Of a stretch of 64,000 bases of DNA, positions 54,993 to 62,773 are shown in pieces. Position numbers and translations under genes: made by a program. The stretch is from Psychrobacter sp. AH5 (GTDB lineage Bacteria > Pseudomonadota > Gammaproteobacteria > Pseudomonadales > Moraxellaceae): positions 1,798,001 through 1,862,000 of the forward strand of contig NZ_JAMBMT010000001.1 of the NCBI RefSeq assembly GCF_040371085.1, written 5' to 3'. The stretch's first letter is position 1. The number at the start of each line of letters is the position of its first letter. The notes below the pieces were generated by a model. The model ran no database searches and was not told the origin of the DNA. It worked only from the letters and a program-made list of their open reading frames with translations.

Positions 54993-55550
54993 ATGGCAAA
55001 TGATAATCCTAATAATGCCGCAGACAACATTCAAATAAATAGCTTACAAATAGAAGTACTGCTACATGCTGCAGAAGCGCCACTGACCGATAAGGCGCTA
55101 TGCAAGCACTTGTCATTATCTACTAAAGATTTAGAGCTTGCTTTAGTGGACTTAAAACAGCGCCTACTATCTACTGCGTTAAGGCTACAGCGCACCGCTA
55201 GCGGCTACCGCTTGCAAATAGCGGATGACTATAGCGCGCTCATTCAGCGTGTATTTCCACAGCGTCAGCAGCGTCTTAGCCAAGCATTACTAGAGACGTT
55301 AAGCGTGATCGCCTATAAGCAGCCGGTTACGCGTAGCGATATTGAGTACGTGCGCGGAGTGACGCTATCGAGTAATATTCTAAGACAATTATTTGATAAA
55401 GGCTGGATCATGGAGAATGGCTATAAAGACACGCTTGGGCGCCCGGCACTCTTGCATACCACGCCGCAGTTCTTAGATGCGTTTGGGCTAAGCAGTCTAG
55501 ACGAACTGCCACCGATGCCGGATTTGGCGGCGATTGGGGCTAATAGTTAA
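54993..55550 (+). CDS. scpB: Segregation and condensation protein B (ScpB)
   Basis: Winged-helix partner of ScpA in the SMC condensin. The 185-residue product begins MANDNPNN and shows the family pattern: LQIEVLLHAAEAPLTDKALC, TASGYRLQIADDY, LSQALLETLSVIAYKQPVTRSDIEYVRGVTLSSNILRQLFDKGWI and GRPALLHTTPQFLDAFGLSSLDELPPM. I choose the ATG at 54993; the earlier in-frame ATG (54900) would add 31 residues encoded by the repeat element and not family-like. The ribosome site is weak (GAGCAA). Confidence 0.94.
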   Translation: MANDNPNNAADNIQINSLQIEVLLHAAEAPLTDKALCKHLSLSTKDLELALVDLKQRLLSTALRLQRTASGYRLQIADDYSALIQRVFPQRQQRLSQALLETLSVIAYKQPVTRSDIEYVRGVTLSSNILRQLFDKGWIMENGYKDTLGRPALLHTTPQFLDAFGLSSLDELPPMPDLAAIGANS

Positions 55551-55618
55551 TACTTTGACAAAAAAATAGGACCTGTCGAATAATCAACAAATCCTATTTA
55601 AATTATAAATAACCCGTA

Positions 55619-57061
55619 TCAATAAGTCGCCAGCTCAATCCCTAACCCGACACCGACATCGGTTGATTGAATATCTGAATCTACTGCCCATACTCTACCC
55701 GTTATTTTAGTCAATGGCTGTAGCTGATGCTCCCAAGCCACGTCAATAGCGGTGAGCTTATCAGTCGCCGGATAAGCTTGGTTAATGGATTCATCCGCCT
55801 GATTAACCTTGGCGTGTTGCAGCTTGGTATGAATAAAGTTTCGCTCATCCAGCCATAAACGACCGCCAAGCGCCACACTCTCAGCATCACCGCCAAGCGC
55901 ATAGCCTAATGGATAGCCTTGCTGATAGTAGCCATCGGTATAAGTACCATGATCATAAGAGATGCCTTTGACCTCACCACTACTACGCGTATCGGTATAT
56001 TCGGCATAAAGCTGATAAGGCTTGCCCTGTAAACTAGAAGCATAATCGACGCCGGCTAGATACATATTTTTCGCCGGCAATCCGCCTGCTTCATCTTCAC
56101 CGATATATTGCGCGTAGACGCTGGCCGGTACGTTAATCAAGGAAGCTAGCTGCACCTTGGCATCAAATCCGCCTAACTGATTGGCCGGATCGCCGCCATC
56201 ACGACCGCCATTATCCTTGGTGCCTTTGATAGCATCAATAAAAGAGCTAAAGTCCTGTGGACGACCGTCACCGCCCCACATAAAGCTACGCGATGCACCG
56301 ACCTCTAACCAAGGCATAGGACTGGCGGTCAAACGCGCGCCAAATAGCTTAGCATCTGGCACTGCCGTATAATCATCCAATTGACCGGCAAATAGCTGAT
56401 ACTGCCAAGGTCCAACCCAATTTAAGTATTTATACTCAGGCGCGCTCTGCTGATCACGCTGCATGGTAAAACCTGTCACTGGCAAGCTTGCATCGCCTCG
56501 AATAAGGCTACCATCATGACCAGGTCCCCACCACGTTGGAATTTTACCTGCAATCAACCACTGATTGGCTGCGGTCCCAGCAAGATACGAGCCTTCAAAG
56601 CTAACGTCTGAGCTGTCATCGATAAGTTTGTCATTTTTTAGATTGGCTTGTAGATTAAACTCCCACTCTGCTTCGCTAAGCGACACCCCAACGCTTGCTT
56701 GTTGACCCGCCAGCTTATCATCAGCAAATTTTTGTGGTAGCTTATCTCTATCGGTTTGTATATGCAGGGCGGCCGTCCCTTTTACCACAGAATTGCGGTT
56801 TTGAGCCAGGCGTGTTTGTACCGACTGCAGAATTTGCTGCTGCGCACGTGTCTGAGCATTAGCCGTATTTAAAGCGCGCTTGATTTCATTAGCAGTTAGC
56901 GGCCACGTGCTGGTGCTAATCTGTGCGACCCCTTGAGTATTCAGCCAGTCAAGATCTGCCTTCAGCTTGAGATCGTTCATATACAGGTTTTGTGCAGATG
57001 CTAGCATCGACACTGATGATAAGACACCAAAACCCAATAAAATACTTAGCTTCTTGTACAT
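55619..57061 (-). CDS. wzi: Capsule assembly outer-membrane protein Wzi
   Basis: Outer-membrane beta-barrel lectin that anchors capsule polysaccharide to the cell surface. The 480-residue product has a signal peptide (1-23, ending ASA), then a helical/POTRA-like N-terminal part (about 24-100) with DLDWLNTQGVAQIST and NEIKRALNTA, and a barrel with KIPTWWGPGHDGSLIRGDAS and LEVGASRSFMWGGDGRPQDF, which are Wzi marks. I choose the ATG at 57061 because AAAGAG is upstream. It lies at the end of the polysaccharide cluster, as in Acinetobacter K loci. Confidence 0.92.
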   Translation of the reverse strand: MYKKLSILLGFGVLSSVSMLASAQNLYMNDLKLKADLDWLNTQGVAQISTSTWPLTANEIKRALNTANAQTRAQQQILQSVQTRLAQNRNSVVKGTAALHIQTDRDKLPQKFADDKLAGQQASVGVSLSEAEWEFNLQANLKNDKLIDDSSDVSFEGSYLAGTAANQWLIAGKIPTWWGPGHDGSLIRGDASLPVTGFTMQRDQQSAPEYKYLNWVGPWQYQLFAGQLDDYTAVPDAKLFGARLTASPMPWLEVGASRSFMWGGDGRPQDFSSFIDAIKGTKDNGGRDGGDPANQLGGFDAKVQLASLINVPASVYAQYIGEDEAGGLPAKNMYLAGVDYASSLQGKPYQLYAEYTDTRSSGEVKGISYDHGTYTDGYYQQGYPLGYALGGDAESVALGGRLWLDERNFIHTKLQHAKVNQADESINQAYPATDKLTAIDVAWEHQLQPLTKITGRVWAVDSDIQSTDVGVGLGIELATY

Positions 57062-57179
57062 GATCAAATACTCTTTGGTTAAAAGGGGTTTATTATAAAG
57101 GCTATCACTCAAACAGTAATATGGATTAACGTAATTAAAATAACGTCACTAAATTCAGTCTAACCCCACAAATTATAAA

Positions 57180-58382
57180 TTATTGGTCATCAATCTTAGT
57201 GAATACGCTATCAATCGCCTGTACGGTTTGCTTAATCTCGTCTTCTGTCAACGTTGGATGCACGAGAAACATCAAGCTGGTTTCGCCAAGCTGCTTGGCG
57301 ACTGGCAGTCTACTTTCAGGACGTAAACCTGTATTATCAAATGCTTTTTCCAGATAAACTTCCGAAGCGGAGCCTGAAAAACAAGGAACTCCTAATTTAT
57401 TAATTTCTTCAATAATACGATCTCGTGACCAGCCTTCAGGAAGGTTATCTGACTGCACATAAACGTAGAGCTTATAATAGGCGTGGGTCGAATCTGCAAA
57501 CTCTGATGATTCTTCTAGTCTTGGTACAGAAAGATACCCTTTGCCTTCCCATTTAGCACAGGCATCTAAGATAGCTTGAGCATTCGCTGTACGTTTGGCG
57601 GTCCAATCAGGCATTCTCGTTAATTGGATTCGGCCAAGCACCGCTTGCATTTCAGTCATGCGCCAATTGGTACCAAAGCTTTCATGAAGCCAGCGGTAAC
57701 CTGGTGGATGCTCTGTCTCATAGACCGCCGCATAGCTTTTACCATGGTCTTTATATGCCCACATTTTTCGCCATAATTGCTCATCATTAGTCGTGACCAT
57801 ACCGCCTTCACCGCCTGTGGTCATAATCTTATCTTGGCAAAAGCTCCACGCCCCGATATGACCGATACTACCAACGCTACGGCCTTTGTAGGTTGCGCCA
57901 TGCGCCTGAGCACAGTCCTCTATCACATATAGATTATGCTGTTCTGCCAACGCCATGATGCCATCCATATCACAAGGCCAACCTGCCAAGTGCACACAAA
58001 CGATAGCTTTGGTTTTAGCCGTCAGTACTGCGGCGATTGACTCAGGCGTGATATTACCAGTTGCCTCATCGACATCAGCAAAAACAGGGATTGCTCCCGC
58101 ATTGACGACTGATGAGATACTTGCAATAAAGGTACGCGGCGTGACGATGACTTCATCGCCTGCGCCGATATCTAACGCTTGTAAGGCAACGTCTAATGCC
58201 AACGTACCATTACCCATCGCAATGGCATACTTGCTATCAGCCCATTTAGCGAACTCCGTCTCAAACTGACGACACTCTTGCCCTGTCCAGTAATTTACCT
58301 TGTTGGATAATAATACTTGACTGACGGCATCCGCTTCTTCTTGAGTAAAGCCTGGCCAAGGTGAAAATGGGGTGTTTAACAT
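57180..58382 (-). CDS. DegT/DnrJ/EryC1-family sugar aminotransferase
   Basis: PLP-dependent aminotransferase that puts an amino group on a nucleotide-linked 4-keto sugar. The 400-residue product has NGTLALDVALQAL, the PLP-Asp156 in IEDCAQAHGA, and the Schiff-base Lys185 in SFCQDKIMTTGGEGGM. Partner genes upstream (a PglD-type acetyltransferase and a PglC-type phosphoglycosyltransferase) suggest a PglE/QhbA-like role in making a diacetamido-trideoxyhexose (bacillosamine type); the matching 4,6-dehydratase is not in the window. Good start at ATG 58382. Confidence 0.9.
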   Translation of the reverse strand: MLNTPFSPWPGFTQEEADAVSQVLLSNKVNYWTGQECRQFETEFAKWADSKYAIAMGNGTLALDVALQALDIGAGDEVIVTPRTFIASISSVVNAGAIPVFADVDEATGNITPESIAAVLTAKTKAIVCVHLAGWPCDMDGIMALAEQHNLYVIEDCAQAHGATYKGRSVGSIGHIGAWSFCQDKIMTTGGEGGMVTTNDEQLWRKMWAYKDHGKSYAAVYETEHPPGYRWLHESFGTNWRMTEMQAVLGRIQLTRMPDWTAKRTANAQAILDACAKWEGKGYLSVPRLEESSEFADSTHAYYKLYVYVQSDNLPEGWSRDRIIEEINKLGVPCFSGSASEVYLEKAFDNTGLRPESRLPVAKQLGETSLMFLVHPTLTEDEIKQTVQAIDSVFTKIDDQ

Positions 58383-58410
58383 AGTTGCCTCGATGGTGCT
58401 TATTTATAAT

Positions 58411-58438
58411 TGACGATTAATCACTGACGATTAATCAC
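58411..58438. repeat. Tandem 14-bp duplication upstream of the aminotransferase
   Basis: TGACGATTAATCAC is present twice in direct contact (58411-58424 and 58425-58438), in the 97-base gap between the acetyltransferase and aminotransferase genes. Confidence 0.9.
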
Positions 58439-58479
58439 TTATAACAAAATATTTGATTCTGATTTTTTATTTATACTTT

Positions 58480-59118
58480 TTATTTATTGAGGGGTCTTGC
58501 AGGATTACCAACCACGACAGCTCCCGCTGGCACGTCTTTGGTAACAACTGCTCCCATTCCTACAATGGCACCTTTACCAATAATTAATGGCTTATCAGGT
58601 GTGCCTTGTTTGATGACTGCCCCTGTGCCGATATAGGCATGGTCATGGATATGAATATTGCCATTGCAGCTAACGCGCGGGGCAAAGGTGACATAGTCGC
58701 CAATCACGCAATCGTGAGCGATATAACTATAAATATTGGCTTGAAATTGCTTACCAATTTTTATGTTAGACGTTAATTGGGTAAAGTGACACAGTACAGA
58801 GCCCTCTCCAATTTCAACATTATCTAGTACAATTGAGTTGGAAGCCTTTAAAGATAAAATCGATACACTGTCTTTGCGACACTTAGCTACTAATACTTCA
58901 CGTATTTTACTATCTGCAATAGCTAAGACTACCGCCTTATCTGCATTGGGTAATGCTAAATACTCTGTATAAGTATAAATTTTATAATTATTTAATTTAT
59001 TATCTTGCGAGCCATCGTCGACAAAACAAAGTTGCGCATCTCTATATTGTTCACGAACTAAAGGCAATAATTCTTTACCAAAACCACTAGCGCCATATAT
59101 ACCGATTAACTGCTGCAT
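58480..59118 (-). CDS. PglD/NeuD-type sugar O/N-acetyltransferase
   Basis: Acetyl-CoA-dependent acetyltransferase of the left-handed beta-helix class, of the kind that N-acetylates UDP-amino sugars. The 212-residue product has an N-terminal Rossmann-like part (1-80; LIGIYGASGFGKELLPLV) and hexapeptide repeats (about 100-205) with the candidate catalytic His in YSYIAHDCVIGDYVTFAP and the CoA-side VVTKDVPAGAVVVGNPARP. It lies 23 bases after the PglC-type gene and 97 bases before the aminotransferase. Confidence 0.9.
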   Translation of the reverse strand: MQQLIGIYGASGFGKELLPLVREQYRDAQLCFVDDGSQDNKLNNYKIYTYTEYLALPNADKAVVLAIADSKIREVLVAKCRKDSVSILSLKASNSIVLDNVEIGEGSVLCHFTQLTSNIKIGKQFQANIYSYIAHDCVIGDYVTFAPRVSCNGNIHIHDHAYIGTGAVIKQGTPDKPLIIGKGAIVGMGAVVTKDVPAGAVVVGNPARPLNK

Positions 59119-59141
59119 TTTGACTTCCTTGTTATTATTAA

Positions 59142-59735
59142 CTATTTACTTCCTGTAAACTTACTCATCGTCGCTTCGCCATCAGCGCTAATACCGTCTT
59201 TGATGACCACTTTTCTTACTGTCTTAAGTAATATCTTGATATCTAACCATAATGATTGGTTATCTACATACCATGTATCTAACTCAAACTTTTTATCCCA
59301 ACCAATAGCATTACGACCATTGACTTGCGCATAACCGGTAATGCCAGGGCGTACATTATGACGACGCGCTTGCTCTTTACTATATAGCGGCAGATATTCC
59401 ATCAATAACGGGCGTGGTCCGACTAAGCTCATATCGCCTCTGACAACATTCCACAGCTCAGGCAGCTCATCCAAACTACTATTACGTAGCATTTTACCAA
59501 AGTCAGTCAAGCGCTCACTATCAGGCAAAGGATTGCCAGCACTATCTATGGCATCCTTCATGGTACGAAACTTAATCATCTCAAACGGCTTACCGTCTAG
59601 ACCCGGGCGGGTTTGACGAAATAGCACTGGTGAGCCCAAGTTCTTTTTGACTTTATAAGCAGTGATGGCGTATACCGGAGATAAAGCGACCAAAGCGGTG
59701 GTCGCAGCAGTGATATCGAAAAGGCGTTTAAACAT
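59142..59735 (-). CDS. Initiating sugar-phosphate transferase (PglC-type phosphoglycosyltransferase)
   Basis: Monotopic phosphoglycosyltransferase that links the first sugar-phosphate to undecaprenyl phosphate. The 197-residue product has a re-entrant N-terminal helix with the Ser19-Pro20 break (LSPVYAI), KFRTM (55-59), the catalytic Asp-Glu pair D89-E90 in SLDELPELWNV, and GPRPL and RPGITGYAQVNGR. Length is that of PglC, not the longer WbaP. It overlaps the GT4 gene by eight bases. Confidence 0.94.
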   Translation of the reverse strand: MFKRLFDITAATTALVALSPVYAITAYKVKKNLGSPVLFRQTRPGLDGKPFEMIKFRTMKDAIDSAGNPLPDSERLTDFGKMLRNSSLDELPELWNVVRGDMSLVGPRPLLMEYLPLYSKEQARRHNVRPGITGYAQVNGRNAIGWDKKFELDTWYVDNQSLWLDIKILLKTVRKVVIKDGISADGEATMSKFTGSK

Positions 59736-60948
59736 TTTTCACTCCAGTAACCCAATCATTAAATTTTTGTGAAAGCTTGGCTCTATCGAACTCACGTTTA
59801 GCTAGTGCCTGAGCATTCTTACCCATTTGTTTTAATTTTTCGCGATTTAAAGCAGCTTTCTCTAAAGCATCAGCAAACTGAATGGGACTCTCTGGACTAA
59901 CGGTATATCCAGCATCTTCTTGTTTGATGAGCTCTGCTAACCAACCTGGATAGTTATTTAAGACCGGTAGGCCCGCAGCAATGTAGTCAAAAAACTTATT
60001 AGGTGAAGTACCGTAGTAAAATGCAGGAACGTTTGCTAGGATTTGCAACCCAATATCAGCCTCAGACATTAGTCCTGCTAGCCTAGTTTTATCTACAGGA
60101 TCATGAAAGATGACATTCGAAAGTTTTAACTCTTGCGCTCTTTTTTGCAAAGCTGCTTTTTTCATACCATTTCCAACAAGGACCAGTTTGATCTCTTGCT
60201 GCTTTCTATTTTGCAGCTCTGACGCTGCCTCTATAACAGCATCTAAGCCATTTGCTAAGCCATGAGTACCCGTAAAAATAGCCATCAAGTCTGTTTTTTC
60301 TACGCCTTTAGGACGCCAGCCATCTGGCTCAATAGCAAAAATATCTAAATCACAGCCATTCGGTATCATAGCAACTTTTTCTCTGTTGATACCACGGCTT
60401 ATGATACCGTCGACAATACCTGGAGAGAGTCCAATGAGGCGATCTGCTGAATGATAAGACACCCATTCTAATATCGACATCAACCATAGTATAATAGGAT
60501 TTTTTATGACGCCCATTGCCTTTGGTAATTCTGGCCATAAGTCTCTCACTTCAAATACAAATGGCTTTCGGCGTAGCCATTTTGCCATAATACCAGGAAT
60601 AGAAGCAGTTAAAGGGGTTGTCGTGGCAAATATCAAATCATACTTTTCAGTCATTGCCACTTTGACAGACTTAGAAGCAAAGCTCAAAAATAATGATACG
60701 CGCTGTGCAAAAGTTAAATTATTAGAATAAGACAATTCAAACTCTATAATTTCGATCCCGTCTACATTGCCACGGCGCATCCCATTAATGAAAGCGCCAG
60801 TTAGCCCTGTCTGTCCATTACTGAATGAGCCACATACCATGGTCACTTGATGACCATTTTTAATCAAGCTCTGAGCCATGGCATATGATCGTATACCAGC
60901 GGATCCTTTAGGGGTAGAAAAATGCTGATGAAAGTAAAGTATTTTCAT
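59728..60948 (-). CDS. GT4-family glycosyltransferase (WbuB-like)
   Basis: GT-B glycosyltransferase that adds the next sugar to the lipid carrier. The 406-residue product has a donor-domain nucleotide-binding site (GTHGLANGLDAVIEA) and the EX7E-like segment EADIGLQILANVPAFYYGTSPNKFFDYIAAGLPV. The N-terminal FHQHFSTPKGSAGIRSYAMAQ start resembles WbuB-type transferases of E. coli and Acinetobacter loci; the donor sugar cannot be read. ATG overlaps the heparinase stop (ATGA, 60945-60948). Confidence 0.88.
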   Translation of the reverse strand: MKILYFHQHFSTPKGSAGIRSYAMAQSLIKNGHQVTMVCGSFSNGQTGLTGAFINGMRRGNVDGIEIIEFELSYSNNLTFAQRVSLFLSFASKSVKVAMTEKYDLIFATTTPLTASIPGIMAKWLRRKPFVFEVRDLWPELPKAMGVIKNPIILWLMSILEWVSYHSADRLIGLSPGIVDGIISRGINREKVAMIPNGCDLDIFAIEPDGWRPKGVEKTDLMAIFTGTHGLANGLDAVIEAASELQNRKQQEIKLVLVGNGMKKAALQKRAQELKLSNVIFHDPVDKTRLAGLMSEADIGLQILANVPAFYYGTSPNKFFDYIAAGLPVLNNYPGWLAELIKQEDAGYTVSPESPIQFADALEKAALNREKLKQMGKNAQALAKREFDRAKLSQKFNDWVTGVKNV

Positions 60949-62768
60949 GTGATATCTTTAATAGTTGTATGAATAGTGGTAGGTTCAATAGCCGTGACCT
61001 CTAAAACAGGTACATTCGTTTCTTGATAATAGTACCTTGATTCTCTGCCTTCAACCATTCGAATCTTGAGCGCGCTTTTAGAATGAATTTCTAAAGTCAT
61101 TTTGCCATTACTCAAAACATTATCTTTCAATACCCATTGGTCTGGCATCAAGCGCCAGCGCAAAACAGCATGGTCTTTAAAACCTTGAATCTCATCTGTC
61201 ACTACTATCTGCTGCTTCTGAACTTTTATTGCACGTGAATGTTGACAACTCCATTCATCTTTATAGCTCGAGGAAAGCGTGTTCTTACGATATTTCATCG
61301 TTAATGGTTTTAACCAAGACGCAAATAAAAACCGACTTAATCTAGGCATCTGTAAATGATTATCAAATTGAACAGTATTATGACTCTCTACACCTGAATA
61401 ATAGTCTAAATCGTCTGTAGTAGTGTTATAACTAAAGGTGCCACCATCACGTAATACATTATCGCATTTAAACCATAAATCTACATGTAGTGCATCGCAT
61501 TGACTGGGTCTGAATTTAAACTTAGGTATCTTAAAGCAAATAAAAAAGTTCTGATTTTCATGAGTCATAAGCCCACTACTTGCAAAAAGCTGGGACTTAT
61601 TAGGTAGAGCAACTCTCTTATTGTTTAGTTTGTCTATACCAAAGAAGTTTAAACTCTCATCATAAGATGCAGCAGCCTGATAATAGCTATGCCCATTAAA
61701 TAAGGTACTGGCTAGCTGTACAGTAGGGCGAAAATCTCTATAATCACTTTGCCCAATAGGTAACAGCTTAGCGCCGTCATTTGCACCAAGGTTCGGCGCA
61801 TCTCCATTGTCTTGTACCAAGACATATAACCAATCAGTCGCTTTGCTAAGTCGCTGATATACTTTTTTTGGCAATGCCGGCAGTTGTAACTGACGTCTTA
61901 CTATTTCAGCCAAGCAGTATGAATCCAACATGACCCTGTGATAATTAACAGAGTATTGGCTGAAACCACCATCTTTCATAATAAGTTTACAAGCGCGATT
62001 AGACAACCATTTTTCGCCCAAATGCTGCCAGTCTAGATATCGTTTGCTTGGCTTCGTTTTATTTAAAACAGCACCGCCTATATAGAGTGCTACTGCTTCA
62101 GATGTACCATGGTTGTTATCTTGAGCTATTGCATAACTTAAGGTAGGCGCAATACGTTTTAGATGAATTTCGATTAAACTGAGTAGATTATCATTAATGC
62201 TATGAAGTTTATCTAAACCGATTAACGCGGTGACAAGATGCATCACTCGAATCGAAGCTTCTTGCCCACATTTCCAATTCGGCCCTAAATAGGCTGGATT
62301 TTTTTCACACCAATCATTAAGCCAGCTATCTAGTGTGACTAAGCCTCTGCCGTCTTGATGATAGTGTTCATACTCCACAAATTTGATTAACCAATCAAAT
62401 CGTGACGCTTCCCAGACTCCTTTGATATCACCGACATTATTATCGAAATCTGGGATTTTATACCATACTGTCTCAACATCCTTAAATACCTTTTGAGTCA
62501 AAGGACTATAGAACCAGTTGGGTTTATCCTCTTCTAGGCGATAAGGAATATAGCCAAAAGCCTTTAGACTAAGGCGCTCAGATAAATCCATATCAGTATG
62601 CAAGTCAGTATCGGCAAAAAAAGTGCCCGAAGGGAGCGTGGCCTCTAACCTAGTCACTGGATTGATGCCACTTTTGACGCCTAGTCGATAGGTCGCAACT
62701 CTAGCTAAATTAGTTAATCCTAGATTTAAGGCAGTGTTTGCTTTGGCTGTTATCGATTTATTAACCAT
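60945..62768 (-). CDS. Heparinase II/III-family protein of the polysaccharide locus
   Basis: Alginate lyase/heparinase-like family protein found beside bi-domain oxidoreductases and GT4 genes in O-antigen and capsule loci; its biochemical role there is not settled. The product is 607 residues from the ATG at 62768, or 609 from the GTG at 62774 which overlaps the last base of the upstream TAG. The helical N-terminal domain (about 60-330) has a DNNHGTSEAVALYIGGA segment; the beta C-terminal domain (about 350-607) has SQCDALHVDLWF, DGGTFSYNT and SHNTVQFDNHLQ, the typical heparinase II block. No signal peptide. It is tightly coupled to both neighbours. Confidence 0.85.
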   Translation of the reverse strand: MVNKSITAKANTALNLGLTNLARVATYRLGVKSGINPVTRLEATLPSGTFFADTDLHTDMDLSERLSLKAFGYIPYRLEEDKPNWFYSPLTQKVFKDVETVWYKIPDFDNNVGDIKGVWEASRFDWLIKFVEYEHYHQDGRGLVTLDSWLNDWCEKNPAYLGPNWKCGQEASIRVMHLVTALIGLDKLHSINDNLLSLIEIHLKRIAPTLSYAIAQDNNHGTSEAVALYIGGAVLNKTKPSKRYLDWQHLGEKWLSNRACKLIMKDGGFSQYSVNYHRVMLDSYCLAEIVRRQLQLPALPKKVYQRLSKATDWLYVLVQDNGDAPNLGANDGAKLLPIGQSDYRDFRPTVQLASTLFNGHSYYQAAASYDESLNFFGIDKLNNKRVALPNKSQLFASSGLMTHENQNFFICFKIPKFKFRPSQCDALHVDLWFKCDNVLRDGGTFSYNTTTDDLDYYSGVESHNTVQFDNHLQMPRLSRFLFASWLKPLTMKYRKNTLSSSYKDEWSCQHSRAIKVQKQQIVVTDEIQGFKDHAVLRWRLMPDQWVLKDNVLSNGKMTLEIHSKSALKIRMVEGRESRYYYQETNVPVLEVTAIEPTTIHTTIKDIT

Positions 62769-62773
62769 ACTCA

